Shown here one piece after another: positions 21,070-31,157 of a DNA stretch of 64,000 nucleotides; position 1 is the stretch's first letter; every line of letters begins with the position of its first letter. A program made the translations under genes and the position numbers. The notes under the pieces were generated by a model, which saw only the letters and a list, made by a program, of their open reading frames with translations, did no database searches and was not told the origin of the DNA. Source of the DNA: Schistocerca nitens. Taxonomy: Eukaryota; Arthropoda; Insecta; Orthoptera; Acrididae. The DNA is taken from positions 169,218,178 through 169,282,177 of the forward strand of contig NC_064622.1 in the NCBI RefSeq assembly GCF_023898315.1, read 5' to 3'.

Positions 21070-22029
21070 GCATGCACGTTACTGAACCTCTCGAAGTCAA
21101 ATGAAAAGCATCCAAGATGACGGGATGGATTATTATTTACACTTTATTTTCGACACCTATCGGACATTTCAGTTATTTTATGGAAACGATCTAGGACGCA
21201 ATGATGTTTTGTTGTGTACTTAATTTGTGGAAGATAAAGGTATAATTTCGTAACATACCCAGTTCTCAGTTATCGCTCAATGGAGTGTGGCAGACGCTGA
21301 AATCATATTACCCTAATTCTTTTGAGCAGCGTAGCATAAACCTACCGTTATCTGTTACTAAACAAGACTTATTTCTGATTTTGTTTCTATACTTAAAATT
21401 TTAGGAAACTTCATCTTTATATTTAGTTTATAGTTTTTGGTGGCGTTTTTTGCCATGTAGAGACGTCGTTTTTTATTGCTATTGGCTCTGCTGGTAGTTC
21501 ATGAACCGAAAAATAAAATAATTATTATTGGTATCATTTCATCGACACAGTATATTTCGTTGAAATCAGACGCGGGTCCAAGGAGGGGGGGGGGGGGGGG
21601 GGGAAGGGTTAGGGAGCGATTGTCATGTGGGTCATGACCCATGCCCTCATTCCAATCAGCACATTACTAAAAGTCTCTGTTGGTCCATCACGGCCAGGGG
21701 ACATCGTCTGGTAAGCACTTTTCAATGTCAATACACTTATCCAACAACCGTATATTTTAAAATATTTCATTCTGAAAGCAACCAGTTTCGGCAATTCATT
21801 TTTCTAGCTTCATATATCATAAAATATCTTAAAATATACTGCTATTGGTGAAGTTTATTGACATTGAAAACTTTACTAAAAGCGACTGTTGTTTTCTGTA
21901 TTTCAGCTTACAAGTTTCTTACATAGCTTTCATGAAGGAAAGTATCATAGAAAAATAAAAAATCTGCAAGGAATTCTGGAAAGTTAGATGCTACGTGTAA
22001 GACATGAGGCTTTCTAGTGTCTCGACTGT
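21070..22029. other. No recognisable gene; 19-base G run
   Basis: AT-rich sequence with an uninterrupted G run at 21585-21603. No coding motif found. Confidence 0.5.
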
Positions 22030-22038
22030 GGGCCTGCC

Positions 22039-22240
22039 GCCGGCCGGGGTTGCCGAGCTGTTCTAGGCGCTACAGTCTGGAACTGCGCGACCGCTACGGT
22101 CGCAGGTTCGAATCCTGCCTCGGGCATGGATGTGTGTGATGTCCTTAGGTTAGTTAGGTTTAATTAGTTCTAAGTTCTAGGGGACTGATGACCTTAGAAG
22201 TTAAGTCCCATAGTGCTCAGAGCCATTTGAACCATTTTGA
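22039..22240 (+). mobile_element. tRNA-derived SINE (type 1)
   Basis: A full-length forward copy with TSD GGGCCTGCC at 22030-22038 and 22241-22249. The head has the GCGCGACCGCTACGGTCGCAG variant and an intact B box. The flanks may belong to one unrecognised repeat that the SINE interrupts. Confidence 0.93.
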
Positions 22241-22249
22241 GGGCCTGCC

Positions 22250-24144
22250 CATAAGGATGCGTCGCGGTCTGACCGTCCACAGAGAGCATTCCATTCAGGC
22301 AAAAGCGTTCATTCACAGGCTGACGGTGCCTGCTGTCAACGACCAATGTGACGCAGTTCTTGAGAAGAGAGGTCGAGCCAGAAAACCACGAGGCATCCAG
22401 CCGAAAAATACACACCCAAAGCTTTGACTGACCCGCATCGCTCAAACCTTTAGCGACATCACAAGACATACCGACCCGTTCCTGTAACAAAGACGTACTG
22501 CTCTCCCGGTTACTGACGGGTCGCCTGTGACGAGCGACTGTCATGTGGCGCGCAGCTGTGCGATCTCTGAAAGGCGCTGATGCTACTCGTACATCGGCCT
22601 CTTTCGCAATCTATCATGTGAGAATCATTTTACATCTTCATAATTATTGCACCCTGCATCACCTTCACCTGCATAGTCTATTCAAGTTTTAGCCCCCCCC
22701 CCTTCCCCCTCAATTTTAACCTTCCCAATCACATACTCCCCCCCAGCCCCCCCCCCCACACACACTCATTCACTCCGCCCCCCCCCACCCAACCCCCACC
22801 CCTACTTCCCTCTTTCACCAGATTCCAGATTCTGCAATTCCTAGACAAATTCAACACCTGTTGTTTCTCGCTGCTTTCAACCAAACCTCAGCACTGACAC
22901 AGTGGTGTTTGGACGGATCAGATAATCATCCAAACTGCGTCCCGTAAACTGCGCCCAGAAAAGGTCGAGGAAAGATACTCAACTCCTTCCTGTCCACCCT
23001 CTGCAACGTACCCGCAGGTCTTATGTGGTGTAGACGAGGACTGGAGATGCTGCAACGACAACTGTAAAGGCAAAATTTTTACAGATGAAATAGATCATAA
23101 TTTTGTTTTATTTTCTGTGCGATGCACTCAAAGAATTTATATTTATGACTGTATCTACAGATATTACATGGAAACCCAAATTACGAAGACAGACTTTTGA
23201 AATTGTGTTCCTACTGCTAGAAAAAGCTTACTTAAAACACTGGTAAACATAAAATTACATACGGTCCATCCCCGTGGGTCAGCATATGGTACACGTAGTG
23301 TACGTTAGATGCATCCTCGGAGTAACCAAAAACCCGGAATTATAGACGTATAAAGGTGACATAAGCTGTGTACAGCTTGTGTTCTCACTCCTAGCTCTAC
23401 ATGTGCGCTTCCTCTATATGTGACTTCAATACAAATTTCTTTATAACTATAATTCCGTATATCATTTGTCACAATTGCGAAGTGGAAGACGTGTGAGCAT
23501 TATAAAATTATGTATTAGCCCAATGACTTACTAATATCTTTCCCCATAGTCGACTCTACATTTAGTACTTAAATTTACGGTAATCAGCACAATCTCACTT
23601 ACAAACTTTTATCAAAATTATATAATTTTTTGATAGGGTTTCTTCATAAATCTATCCTTGCTTATTTACAGAAGTGATGAGGAGTGATTATAATACTGTA
23701 TTAGAAGTTTTTATCGGTGGGGTATACCCGAAAAAAAAATACAGGAATGTGTAACGACACTAGACATTGCTCACACTCATTCCGAATAGCACTTTTTTTT
23801 TACTTGCTTTGCACGCTATACAAGTTATGGATGCTGTTTTCTTGGTGGTGTTTAAGAGGGGGGGGGGGGGGGGGTAGTATAAACTCAACAAAATCTGAAA
23901 ACTCTCAAAATATCAAAAGAAGTCGAGTGTGTCATGCTAGACTAAATAGATTGATTTCTCAGGTTTCCGATGGTATACAGCATGTCATACCATATCTTAA
24001 CAGAGAAGAAGCAACACGAAGAAGAACATATAACTACTCGGCCACTCTCTCAACCGGCAATGTATCAACGGCTGTATAAGCCAATGGGTTAAGGAAGATA
24101 TTCCTCAAATGACAGGGGCCGCATCATAAAATAATTTAAGTAGT
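22250..24144. other. No recognisable gene; C-rich tract and G run
   Basis: The segment 22690-22805 is dominated by C runs of 8-12 bases. A 17-base G run is at 23858-23874. Frames at 22188-22427 and 22194-22544 span the SINE boundary and are not real genes. The remainder is AT-rich, with no motif identified. Confidence 0.5.
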
Positions 24145-24155
24145 AACATACGATA

Positions 24156-24462
24156 GCAACGGCCTTGCCACAGTGGATACACCGGTTCCAGTCAGATCAC
24201 CGAAGTTAAGCGCTGTCGGGCGTGACCGGCACTTGGATGGGTGACCATCCGGGCCGCCATGCGCTGTTGCCATTTTTCGGGGTGCACTCAGCCTCGTGAT
24301 GCCAATTGAGAAGCTACTCTACCGAGTAGTAGCGGCTCCGGTCACAGAAAACCATCGTAAACACCGGGAGAGCAGTGTGCTGACCACAAGCCCCTCCTAT
24401 CCGCATCCTCAGCTGAGGATAACACGGCCACTTGTGGCCTGAAGACGGAGTGCTTTTCGCTT
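24156..24462 (+). mobile_element. SINE with a 5S rRNA-derived head
   Basis: Bases 24156-24271 resemble eukaryotic 5S rRNA over its full length: GATCACCGAAGTTAAGC (A-box region), GTCGGGCG, ACTTGGATGGGTGACC (C box) and complementary ends GCAACGGC..GCTGTTGC. A body of about 190 bp unrelated to 5S follows (AGCGGCTCCGGTCAC.., GTGGCCTGAAGACGG). The flanks AACATACGATA (24145-24155) and AACAAACGATA (24463-24473) form a TSD with one mismatch, so this inserted as a retroposon and is not a gene in an rDNA array. 5S-headed SINEs (SINE3 class) are known in some animals. Confidence 0.88.
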
Positions 24463-24473
24463 AACAAACGATA

Positions 24474-25150
24474 AATGTTTTAAGGTGAGAATGCATAACA
24501 TGATTTTTCATAAAGAATGTAACACACGTTATAAAAGAAGGGAAAGCATGATTTAAACTTTAAAACAACTATGACCAGTGCAATATGCTCACCTAAGACG
24601 GCATACAATAGAACGATATGTCGACCATCGGTGTCGCTCTTCTTTTGTCAGCAGGATGTTTACGGCACCGACGCCTTTCGGACAGGGCAGCCTAGCACCT
24701 CTCTGTGTACATAACGGTGAGCTTCTGGTGGACGAAGACTTTCGGGGCCCAAGTAGTCCGAGATGACTTGATGATCGGGTAGTTGCCAAGAATACTGGGA
24801 GGAAATTTCACAGATTTTTGTATAGTCAAAATTTCACTGGTCACAATTTTCAAATATCCGGCAACAATGTCGCACGGTCCTTGAGGCGATTGGTGAAACC
24901 GGTATTCCGCAGGAAATAAAGTAAGGCAAGAGAGAAAGGCAAGAGTTCTCTACTAAGGAAAAAAAATTACAGAAACACTGATTTTATCACCACAGTGGTA
25001 AGCGAGTTAAAGAAAAAGCATTCCTCTTATCTATAGGGTGCTTCAAAGACAAGCTCTGGGGACAGGGTCCTCACACCAAAACAATAAAGAAAGCTCATAT
25101 AAACCTATTCCCAAAAATCTTTCGTTTTCGAGTTATTCATGAAAGTTTAC
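24474..25150. other. No recognisable gene
   Basis: A 62-66 codon frame occurs on each strand at 24578-24789 without known motifs. The stretch at 25030-25150 (GGGTGCTTCAAAGACAAGC..) may include the outer end of the transposon that follows. Confidence 0.4.
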
Positions 25151-25159
25151 AATTTAGGT

Positions 25160-26430
25160 GGCTAGTCAATAGTTTTCTGAAGACGGCCCAATAAGCTGAA
25201 AACTAGTTTGAACTAATAAAAATCATTATAATAAAAACATTGTACTTGTTATTCAACCTTAAATATGGAAATATTCTACCAAGAAGTAACGTAGGAATTC
25301 ACAAATAAAATCATAATAAATGCTCGAGATGTCCTCTCGCTTCTAAATACGAAGGTACTCGTCGAATCATTGACTGTCACACACTCCCTGACTGTTTCTA
25401 ATGGTTTCGCAGGCTCCCATGGCACGTCGATGAAGAGCTTCTGCAAGCAACTGGTCTCCTGCATAGACCAATTGTTTAAGGATCCACCAGAGATAAAAAT
25501 AAAAAGAACTGAGGCCGTGGGAACGTGCAGGTTATGGAACTGGTCGTCCTCCACCTGTCCATCTACCATGGTAAATTGAAATGCCCTAGAGCTCCGTCCT
25601 GCATAAACCCCGTATATCTTCTTATTATCAGGGGCACATCTCGTAGTAGGTCTTGGAGGATGTTCTGAATAAATTTCCTGTAGACAGCACTTGTAAGAAG
25701 TGCTGGAAGAACGTATGGCCTTAACAGACAGTCACCCAAAATTCCAGTACGCACATCAACCTTAAACAGCTGCTGATGTCTAGCCTGCACTGTAGCATGA
25801 GGATGTGACCGGCAAATATGTGTTGGCTATGGAAATTTCTTGTTCCATCTCTTCTAGCCTGTAAACAAAACTGAAGAGACAATGGACACATAGTTTGTGC
25901 AACAAACTGTAGGCAAAAGTTCTCCTTTGTTGTAAGGCGCTGCATGCGTTGAAGATGACACAGATACATGAGTTGCTCATGAAGTATCCTCCATGCTCAA
26001 CTTGAAGATGTACCACACGACATGGCGCTGATACCTGCCTTTTTCTTCTTCGACAGCCCTTAGAACGTGCTCTTCCTGGCCAGGCGGGGGAGCAACATGT
26101 GGGAATTCTCGAACAATATTCTGTAGTGCTACTGAGCCTGTCTCGGCAACGCACCAAAGGTTGGATGACTCGGTTGTCTTCGATCTGAAAACGCCGTCTG
26201 AGACAGCTGTGCATCCTCGTGTCAGTTACCATTTGTGTGGCCCTACACAAAAATCACGCCTGCTTGCTCACGAAATGAATATCCTGCAGTTTTTGAATGT
26301 AGCCCACTCAGTGAACTCAACTGCCTGTAGTGCACGTGCTCAATGGACGCGTGGAAGACAGAGGATTGACGTATATAAGACAAGTCTCCCTGTCAACACA
26401 ACGCTAATGAGTTATACAGGCGCATAGATG
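25160..26430 (-). pseudogene. IS630/mariner-like DDE transposase, broken
   Basis: Minus-strand frames overlap in order: IEDNRVIQPLVRCRDR (26.2 kb), MYLCHLQRMQRLTTKENF with NFHSQHIFAGHILM (25.7-26.0 kb), then QARHQQLFKVDVRTGILGDC, LLTSAVYRKFIQNILQDLL and GFMQDGALGHFNLPW (25563-25790). MQDGA carries the second acidic residue, followed in shifted frames by the degraded C-terminus down to about 25276. The layout HLQRVQ..N.HNQH.WA..QARHQ..VNVWAGI..LPDLLEDVP..MQDGAPAHF is a widespread insect DDE family. The relic at 54.3-55.1 kb is a relative. Confidence 0.75.
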
Positions 26431-26530
26431 TTGAGTTGTACCTGGAAAACTGTTGAACATCAGCTTCCATCAATTATTCGAAAACAAACAATTTTCGGAC
26501 ACAATAACTTTTTTCCTGTTCCTAAAGTTT

Positions 26531-26671
26531 ACCGTGATTTTCCTAAATCGCTCCAGGCAAATGCCGGGATGGTTCCTTTAAAAGGGCACGGCCGATTTCC
26601 TTCCCCGTCCTTCCCTAATCCGATGAGATCGATGACCTTGCTGTTTGGTCTCCTCCCCAAAGCCACCCAAC
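26531..26671 (+). mobile_element. Type 2 SINE, 5'-truncated
   Basis: It begins inside the body (ACCGTGATTTTCCTAAATCG) and runs through GCCGGGATGGTTCC, GGGCACGGCCGATTTCC and TTCCCTAATCCGATGAGA. The tRNA-like head is absent. TSD CCTAAAGTTT at 26521-26530 and 26672-26681 (they share one base with the inferred 3' end) shows that truncation occurred at insertion. Confidence 0.85.
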
Positions 26672-26734
26672 CCTAAAGTTTGTACAAGTATTTTTGAAAC
26701 AACCCTTGTAAGGAATTATAACCATAGTCTGCAG

Positions 26735-26945
26735 ACTTGTGTTCACAATCGAGGTGCTAAGTGAAATACTGATAATGGTGACTGCGCACCTCGATTTTAT
26801 GTCATGTAAATTATTATTCGTGTAAGTTATGCTAAAGAGGTGTACTAAGCATTCATGTAACTTACTGTTATATTTCATTATATATGGTATTGATATTACG
26901 TGTTATTAAATCCTAGGAAATTCTGCTACGTTAAAAGTGGAGGAG
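26735..26945 (+). repeat. Dispersed repeat shared with 58.8 kb
   Basis: This matches 58770-58960 in the same orientation: GTTCACAATCG.GGTGCTAAGTGA, ATACTGATAATGGTGA, GTAAATTATTA, CTAAGCATT and GTGTTATTA occur in the same order. No terminal repeats or coding frame. Probably the tail of an unclassified transposable element. Confidence 0.6.
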
Positions 26946-27530
26946 TCAGGAAGTGGTATTTGAGGGTAAGGGATGGGAGAAGGACTGGAGAAAGTAAAAA
27001 ATTGTGACCCCATCTCTCTTCCGAACCCCACCCTGGGTAGGTCAGAACCATTGCGAATTAATAAACTATACATTTAAGTCAAATATCCTGGGTTTTATGA
27101 TTTTGATAGTGAATCGTATTATCTGTATGAAACTTGTGCAGCCAAACGTCCTAGACACAGCTTTTTTTTCAGTCTACGAGGTGTTGTTATAAAATTATAA
27201 TTATCAGCCCGGAAAAAAAGTTCTGTGAATAAAACAAAATAAAAAAAATGATTAAAAGAAGGTGAAAATAAAACTTTATCACTACACCTCGTATGGCGTT
27301 ATTTACGTGTCTCTAGCGTCGTACGCCTAATTACAGAAGAAACAGATGGCGCTAGTTCTTGTTTGCGTATTACTAGCTACCACACTCAGATACGAAAGGA
27401 ATCCAACATTGAGGGGTGTGCAGAATCGCTTCCTCTGTTTTCGAGGGGAATGACTGTGAGACGGACGATCTTGTAGGACGGGGGGGAGTTTAAAAAAAAA
27501 AGTAGCGCGTTATTGAAGGCACGCACCATT
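26946..27530. other. No recognisable gene
   Basis: AT-rich sequence leading into a GC-rich island. Short frames only. Confidence 0.5.
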
Positions 27531-27534
27531 GGCC

Positions 27535-27780
27535 GGCACTTAAAAAGACCCGTGGCGCGGACAAGTGAGTGTTTGCCTATGAAGGGGCGGAGGCGGCGCG
27601 CCCTGGAGCCGGGGAGCAGCGCTTTGTCGCCAGGATATTGCAGGAAACGGCGCCGCGGCAAATGTTCCGGGCCGGATGTGACGTCACGTCCGGCAGAGCA
27701 TTGAGATATCAGCGCCCACGAGGGAGGCCGGTCACGCGGCCGCGACGGGCCTAATGCCTGCCAAGTCGCGCCATTAGGGC
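27535..27780. other. GC/CpG-rich island with palindrome
   Basis: Sharp switch to GC- and CpG-rich DNA (GGGGCGGAGGCGGCGCGCCC, AACGGCGCCGCGGCAAAT, CACGCGGCCGCGACGGG). A 160-codon minus frame across it (27386-27868) extends into AT-rich flanks and has no recognisable domain, so it is not called as a gene. A promoter or unmethylated CpG island is possible. Confidence 0.55.
27671..27694. promoter_or_regulatory. 24-bp palindrome centred on a CRE site
   Basis: GCCGGATGTGACGTCACGTC followed by CGGC pairs with itself except at one symmetric pair. The centre TGACGTCA (27679-27686) is the classical CREB/ATF-type element, and CCGGAT/GTCCGG flanks resemble ETS-type half sites. Binding is inferred from sequence only. 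Confidence 0.45.
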
Positions 27781-28453
27781 GAAATTGAAATATCGTCCGC
27801 TGCAGCGTGCCCCTAATATTCTGCTCACTATACGTCTTTATTTTCCTGTTTCCCCCTTTTTCCGTCATTGGTATCAGTTTAGATCACAGCCATCATAAGT
27901 AAATTGAGTAGTTTCAATGAACGAAACAGTTCTCAGCCACAGAATTTATCAAGTGCATAGATCCCAGGATGGAAGCTGTGTACACATCAATGGTTAGAAC
28001 TGTAACAGCATAACAGCTGAAGATGGCAACGATGAATTCAGGATGTGGCTCTGAGGAGCGCCTGGGGGGGGGGGGGGGGGGGGGGAAATTCTTCCGGAAG
28101 GAAATAAAGAAATTATAAATTCCCTCCCATATCTATTTGTTTATAACATTAAAAGTCAAGATAATCTATGAATTATTTAAATAATCGTCTGGGCTGATGT
28201 AATGTAATGACTAATAAGCTTGTATTTTTTCGACGAATAATACCTGTGCCGTCAGACACTGTTTACAACGTTTGAAATCGGCAAGGAACAAGTCTTGATG
28301 ACTCTGCATATAGTGATAGGCACAAGAAAGATCTGTCTGAACACTATGGCTGCCGCCTACTGTGCACTACGACAACAATACCCACCATTGTTGTAACATT
28401 TTTCAATTTATTGAATGCAACTGTTATAACGGTTGGTCAGTCAACAGCTTACT
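27781..28453. other. No recognisable gene; 22-base G run
   Basis: AT-rich sequence. An uninterrupted G run occupies 28064-28085. Confidence 0.5.
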
Positions 28454-28454
28454 A

Positions 28455-28630
28455 TGGTTCAAATGGCTCTGAGCACTATGGGACTTAACATCTATGGTCA
28501 TCAGTCCCCTAGAACATAGAACTACTTAAACCTAACTAACCTAAGGACATCACACACATCCATGCCTGAGGCAGGATTCGAACCTGCGACCATAGCGGTC
28601 GCGCGGTTCCAGACTGTAGCGCCTAGAACA
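28455..28630 (-). mobile_element. tRNA-derived SINE (type 1), head truncated
   Basis: The copy starts normally at TGGTTCAAATGG but ends at GCGCCTAGAACA, without the last 20-25 bases of the tRNA-like head. No clear TSD was found. The A box is partly lost while the B-box complement GGATTCGAACC remains. It abuts a mariner tail. Confidence 0.85.
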
Positions 28631-28631
28631 A

Positions 28632-28790
28632 AGACGAGATGATTTTCCAGCTGGAACGCTTCGTGAACAGCGAGAATGCAGATTTCTACGACAAAGGTCT
28701 GCGCCAAGTCATCCATCCTTGAGAAGAATGTGTCGCATTGAAGGGTGAATATGAGGAAGAGGGCTGACACAAACCCCAAGCTTCATGGTC
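28632..28790 (+). pseudogene. Mariner transposase C-terminal stub
   Basis: Reading gives DFYDKGLRQVIHP, a stop, then EECVALKGEYEEE, corresponding to the mariner end (F..GI.KL..RW.KCI...GDYVE). No catalytic region precedes it, because the SINE abuts its 5' side. Confidence 0.55.
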
Positions 28791-29439
28791 TCAGTTTGAT
28801 TTTTCGTGGCTGCAATTAAAATTTTATGACTACACTACATATATTCCGACGTCTGTGGGGAGATTGTCGACACTGAGTAATCCGGTATTAGTGCTGAAGA
28901 TGTAAGATAATTCGTCCCCAGTATTTAGCCTGTAAAAAGTCAAGTCTTGTGGCACTGTTGGCTGTGAGACCCCGAAGGGCAGGTGCAACCGCCTAGTTGG
29001 AAAGGTTTCTCCTGGTGACGTCCGACGTTGCGTAACTTCGATGATCTGAGGAGAACAGGTGTTTACTGAGGAAAGGCCTTTGGCGTATTTAGTCTGTAAG
29101 GGGAAGAGAGGTGGTAGCACAATGTTCCTGATCACATAACTTGGCGTCAGTGTCCTGAATTAAATTAGAAACCGCTCTGCGATGGCTCATGTAGTGGTGA
29201 CTGCGTGCGACACTGTTAATGGTGAAGGATCCGTCGGATAAAGGCGCTATCACTGGCTGTCCCCTTCTTGCTATTCGAGTGGAACCTGCCAGCACCAGGT
29301 TTCACCCTCTTTCTTCGCTAATCATTGTACAGCACAAACTAGCCACCATACCATAAACATATCATCATTTTGTCTCATCGTCCAATACTGTGTTCGTGCT
29401 ACCTGTATGTTTTTATTTACGACTGCACGTCCTCTACGT
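28791..29439. other. No recognisable gene
   Basis: A 101-codon minus frame (28830-29135) and a 68-codon minus frame (29089-29295) show no known motif. Confidence 0.45.
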
Positions 29440-29585
29440 AAATCATGATTGGGAGACAGAACTCAACCTCAGATGAGTTCCAAAGTAAATAATTCAGCAT
29501 TTACCTAAACCTGGATGGTTGGAGGGGCATTTGAATCCCGAAAGAAGCGAAAGAAGCGTCTTAACCACTTCGCACTCTAGCTCGT
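29440..29585 (-). mobile_element. Type 2 SINE head, decayed
   Basis: On the minus strand CGAGCTAGAGTGCGAAGTGG and TTAAGACGC resemble the type 2 head (A-box region). GGGATTCAAATGCC fits a degraded B box, and CCATCCAGGTTTAGGT matches the head-body junction. The rest of the body is lost. No TSD is visible, so this is an old fragment. Confidence 0.5.
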
Positions 29586-30088
29586 TGCTAATCGTCAAAA
29601 TGAAACAGTTGCTTCACAGCTGCCAGCCACTGCGAACCACGGAAATCTTAGCTCGAAATTTCGTCATGTTCGCTCTCTCTCCTAATCTGTTGCCTACCCG
29701 TGTAGAATACTGATATCACCTTTCACCCCCAACATGACCTGTCCACGTCCCACGTCCATTTTTTTTTTCTTTTCACTCAAGAAGTCCATTCCTGTAATTA
29801 TCCCTGTGGCTAAGTTAGGTACCATGAAGAAGTTGCTTCTAGCTTGTGCCCTTTGCACGTAAATTGCAATCTGGTTTGCCTACTGATTTCAGTACAATTT
29901 CATAACATTGCACCGTGTAGTTTGGTTTTCTGAACCTTTAACGTGGGCATGTCCACATTCTTTGAACATGTGTTGTATAGTTCTTCGGAGGTAGGTGATA
30001 GGTGACTGCCGCTATGTATAGCTGATTCCGCTTTTTTACATGATTCACTGATAAATTCATACACTGCAACAGTTGTTTCAATACAGGC
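29586..30088. other. No recognisable gene
   Basis: AT-rich, without family motifs. It lies between a SINE fragment and a fold-back element. Confidence 0.5.
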
Positions 30089-30640
30089 GTTAAAACTATT
30101 AAAACGTAAAACTGAATGAAAAGTCCAGCAGCCCCCTTTAGCTGTATTTATTTAAGATGATTAGAGACTCACACAACCGGTTTCGCATCTTTTGAGTTGC
30201 ATCCTCTGGTGTACATAAATCCTATGTCATATGATATAGAGAGTTATTATAGAATGCCGCAGAGTAACAGTTGGCGTGGCTAGGCAAAGTTCTCAGCCTA
30301 CCTCAGTTGATAGAAACCATCATCCATGATGAATGTCCTGTCATATTTTAAGGGGTAAAGTGATGATGGCTGGCGATTTTAACACAGACAGGACATTCAT
30401 AATTGATGATGGTTTTCATCACTTGAGGAGGGCTGAGAACTTTGTGTAGCCACGCCATCTATTACTTTGCGGCATTCTGTAACAACTCTCTACACCATAT
30501 GAGATAAAATTTATATACAGCAGAACATGCAACTTAAAATTTGCGAAACATGTTGTTTGGGTCTCTAATCAACTTAAATAAATACAGCTAAAGTGGACTA
30601 CTGGACTTTTCATTCAGTTTTATATTTTAATAGTTTTAAC
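30089..30640. mobile_element. Fold-back element with arms of about 270 bp
   Basis: The left arm (30089 to about 30360) is an inverted copy of the right arm (about 30370-30640) with roughly 80 percent identity. Matching landmarks include GTTAAAACTATTAAAA at the very ends, ACTGAATGAAAAGTCCAG, TAGCTGTATTTATTTAAG, AGAATGCCGCA, GGCGTGGCTA, CAAAGTTCTCAGCC and GAATGTCCTGTC. Almost the whole element could fold into one hairpin. There is no reading frame. A related single arm is at 1360-1516. It could be a non-autonomous DNA transposon (MITE/fold-back) or two opposed copies of a shorter repeat. Confidence 0.85.
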
Positions 30641-31157
30641 AACTGTCTTTGAACACCTTTTGTACTGTATGAATTGGTCAGACAATTATGTCTAACAGTT
30701 TCATCTGTGGCTGCCCTAGTTTTAAAACTATCTGCTGCCACTTTGATCTCGTCCGCCGAAATCTGTATGGCTGCTCTTTGTCACAGTTTGCTCTACTAAT
30801 ATTTCTGAAATATCATGGTCTAATATTTTCCGATGAATGTCTCAGGTTTCTGTTCCGGGTCTGTGAGCAGTCTTAACCACTTCGCACTCTAGTCAAACTT
30901 GCCCTTCTTCTTCCTGTCTTGCATGGTCCAGGTTTGCTTGGACCGAACTCCACAATCAGAACCTGTGGTTGTGTCTCGTTTCGCAAATGCTCTTTATACT
31001 GAAAACGTGACCCACTATTTCGTTGACTCTCATTTCAGTTTCGCCCACCATCGTTCTGGTTTCGGGAATTGAGACCTACTCCCGTTACCTTGCCAGCTTT
31101 CTTAATATTGCCCTAGCTATTTTAATTTCGTGGCCGTTCAATGTCTGCCTCGTGCTG
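30641..31157. other. No recognisable gene
   Basis: It contains a second exact copy of GTCTTAACCACTTCGCACTC (30870-30889, extending to 30892), also at 29558-29580. Otherwise nothing is identified; the C-rich sense may be the 3' continuation of the Gag-like relic on the minus strand. Confidence 0.4.

Noticed and set aside
24156-24271. Functional 5S rRNA gene
   Set aside because: Fused to a constant non-5S body and flanked by a TSD; it has substitutions at otherwise conserved places and is single, not tandem.
27386-27868. 160-codon minus frame as a host gene
   Set aside because: Spans a GC island and its AT-rich flanks, with no recognisable motif or codon signal.
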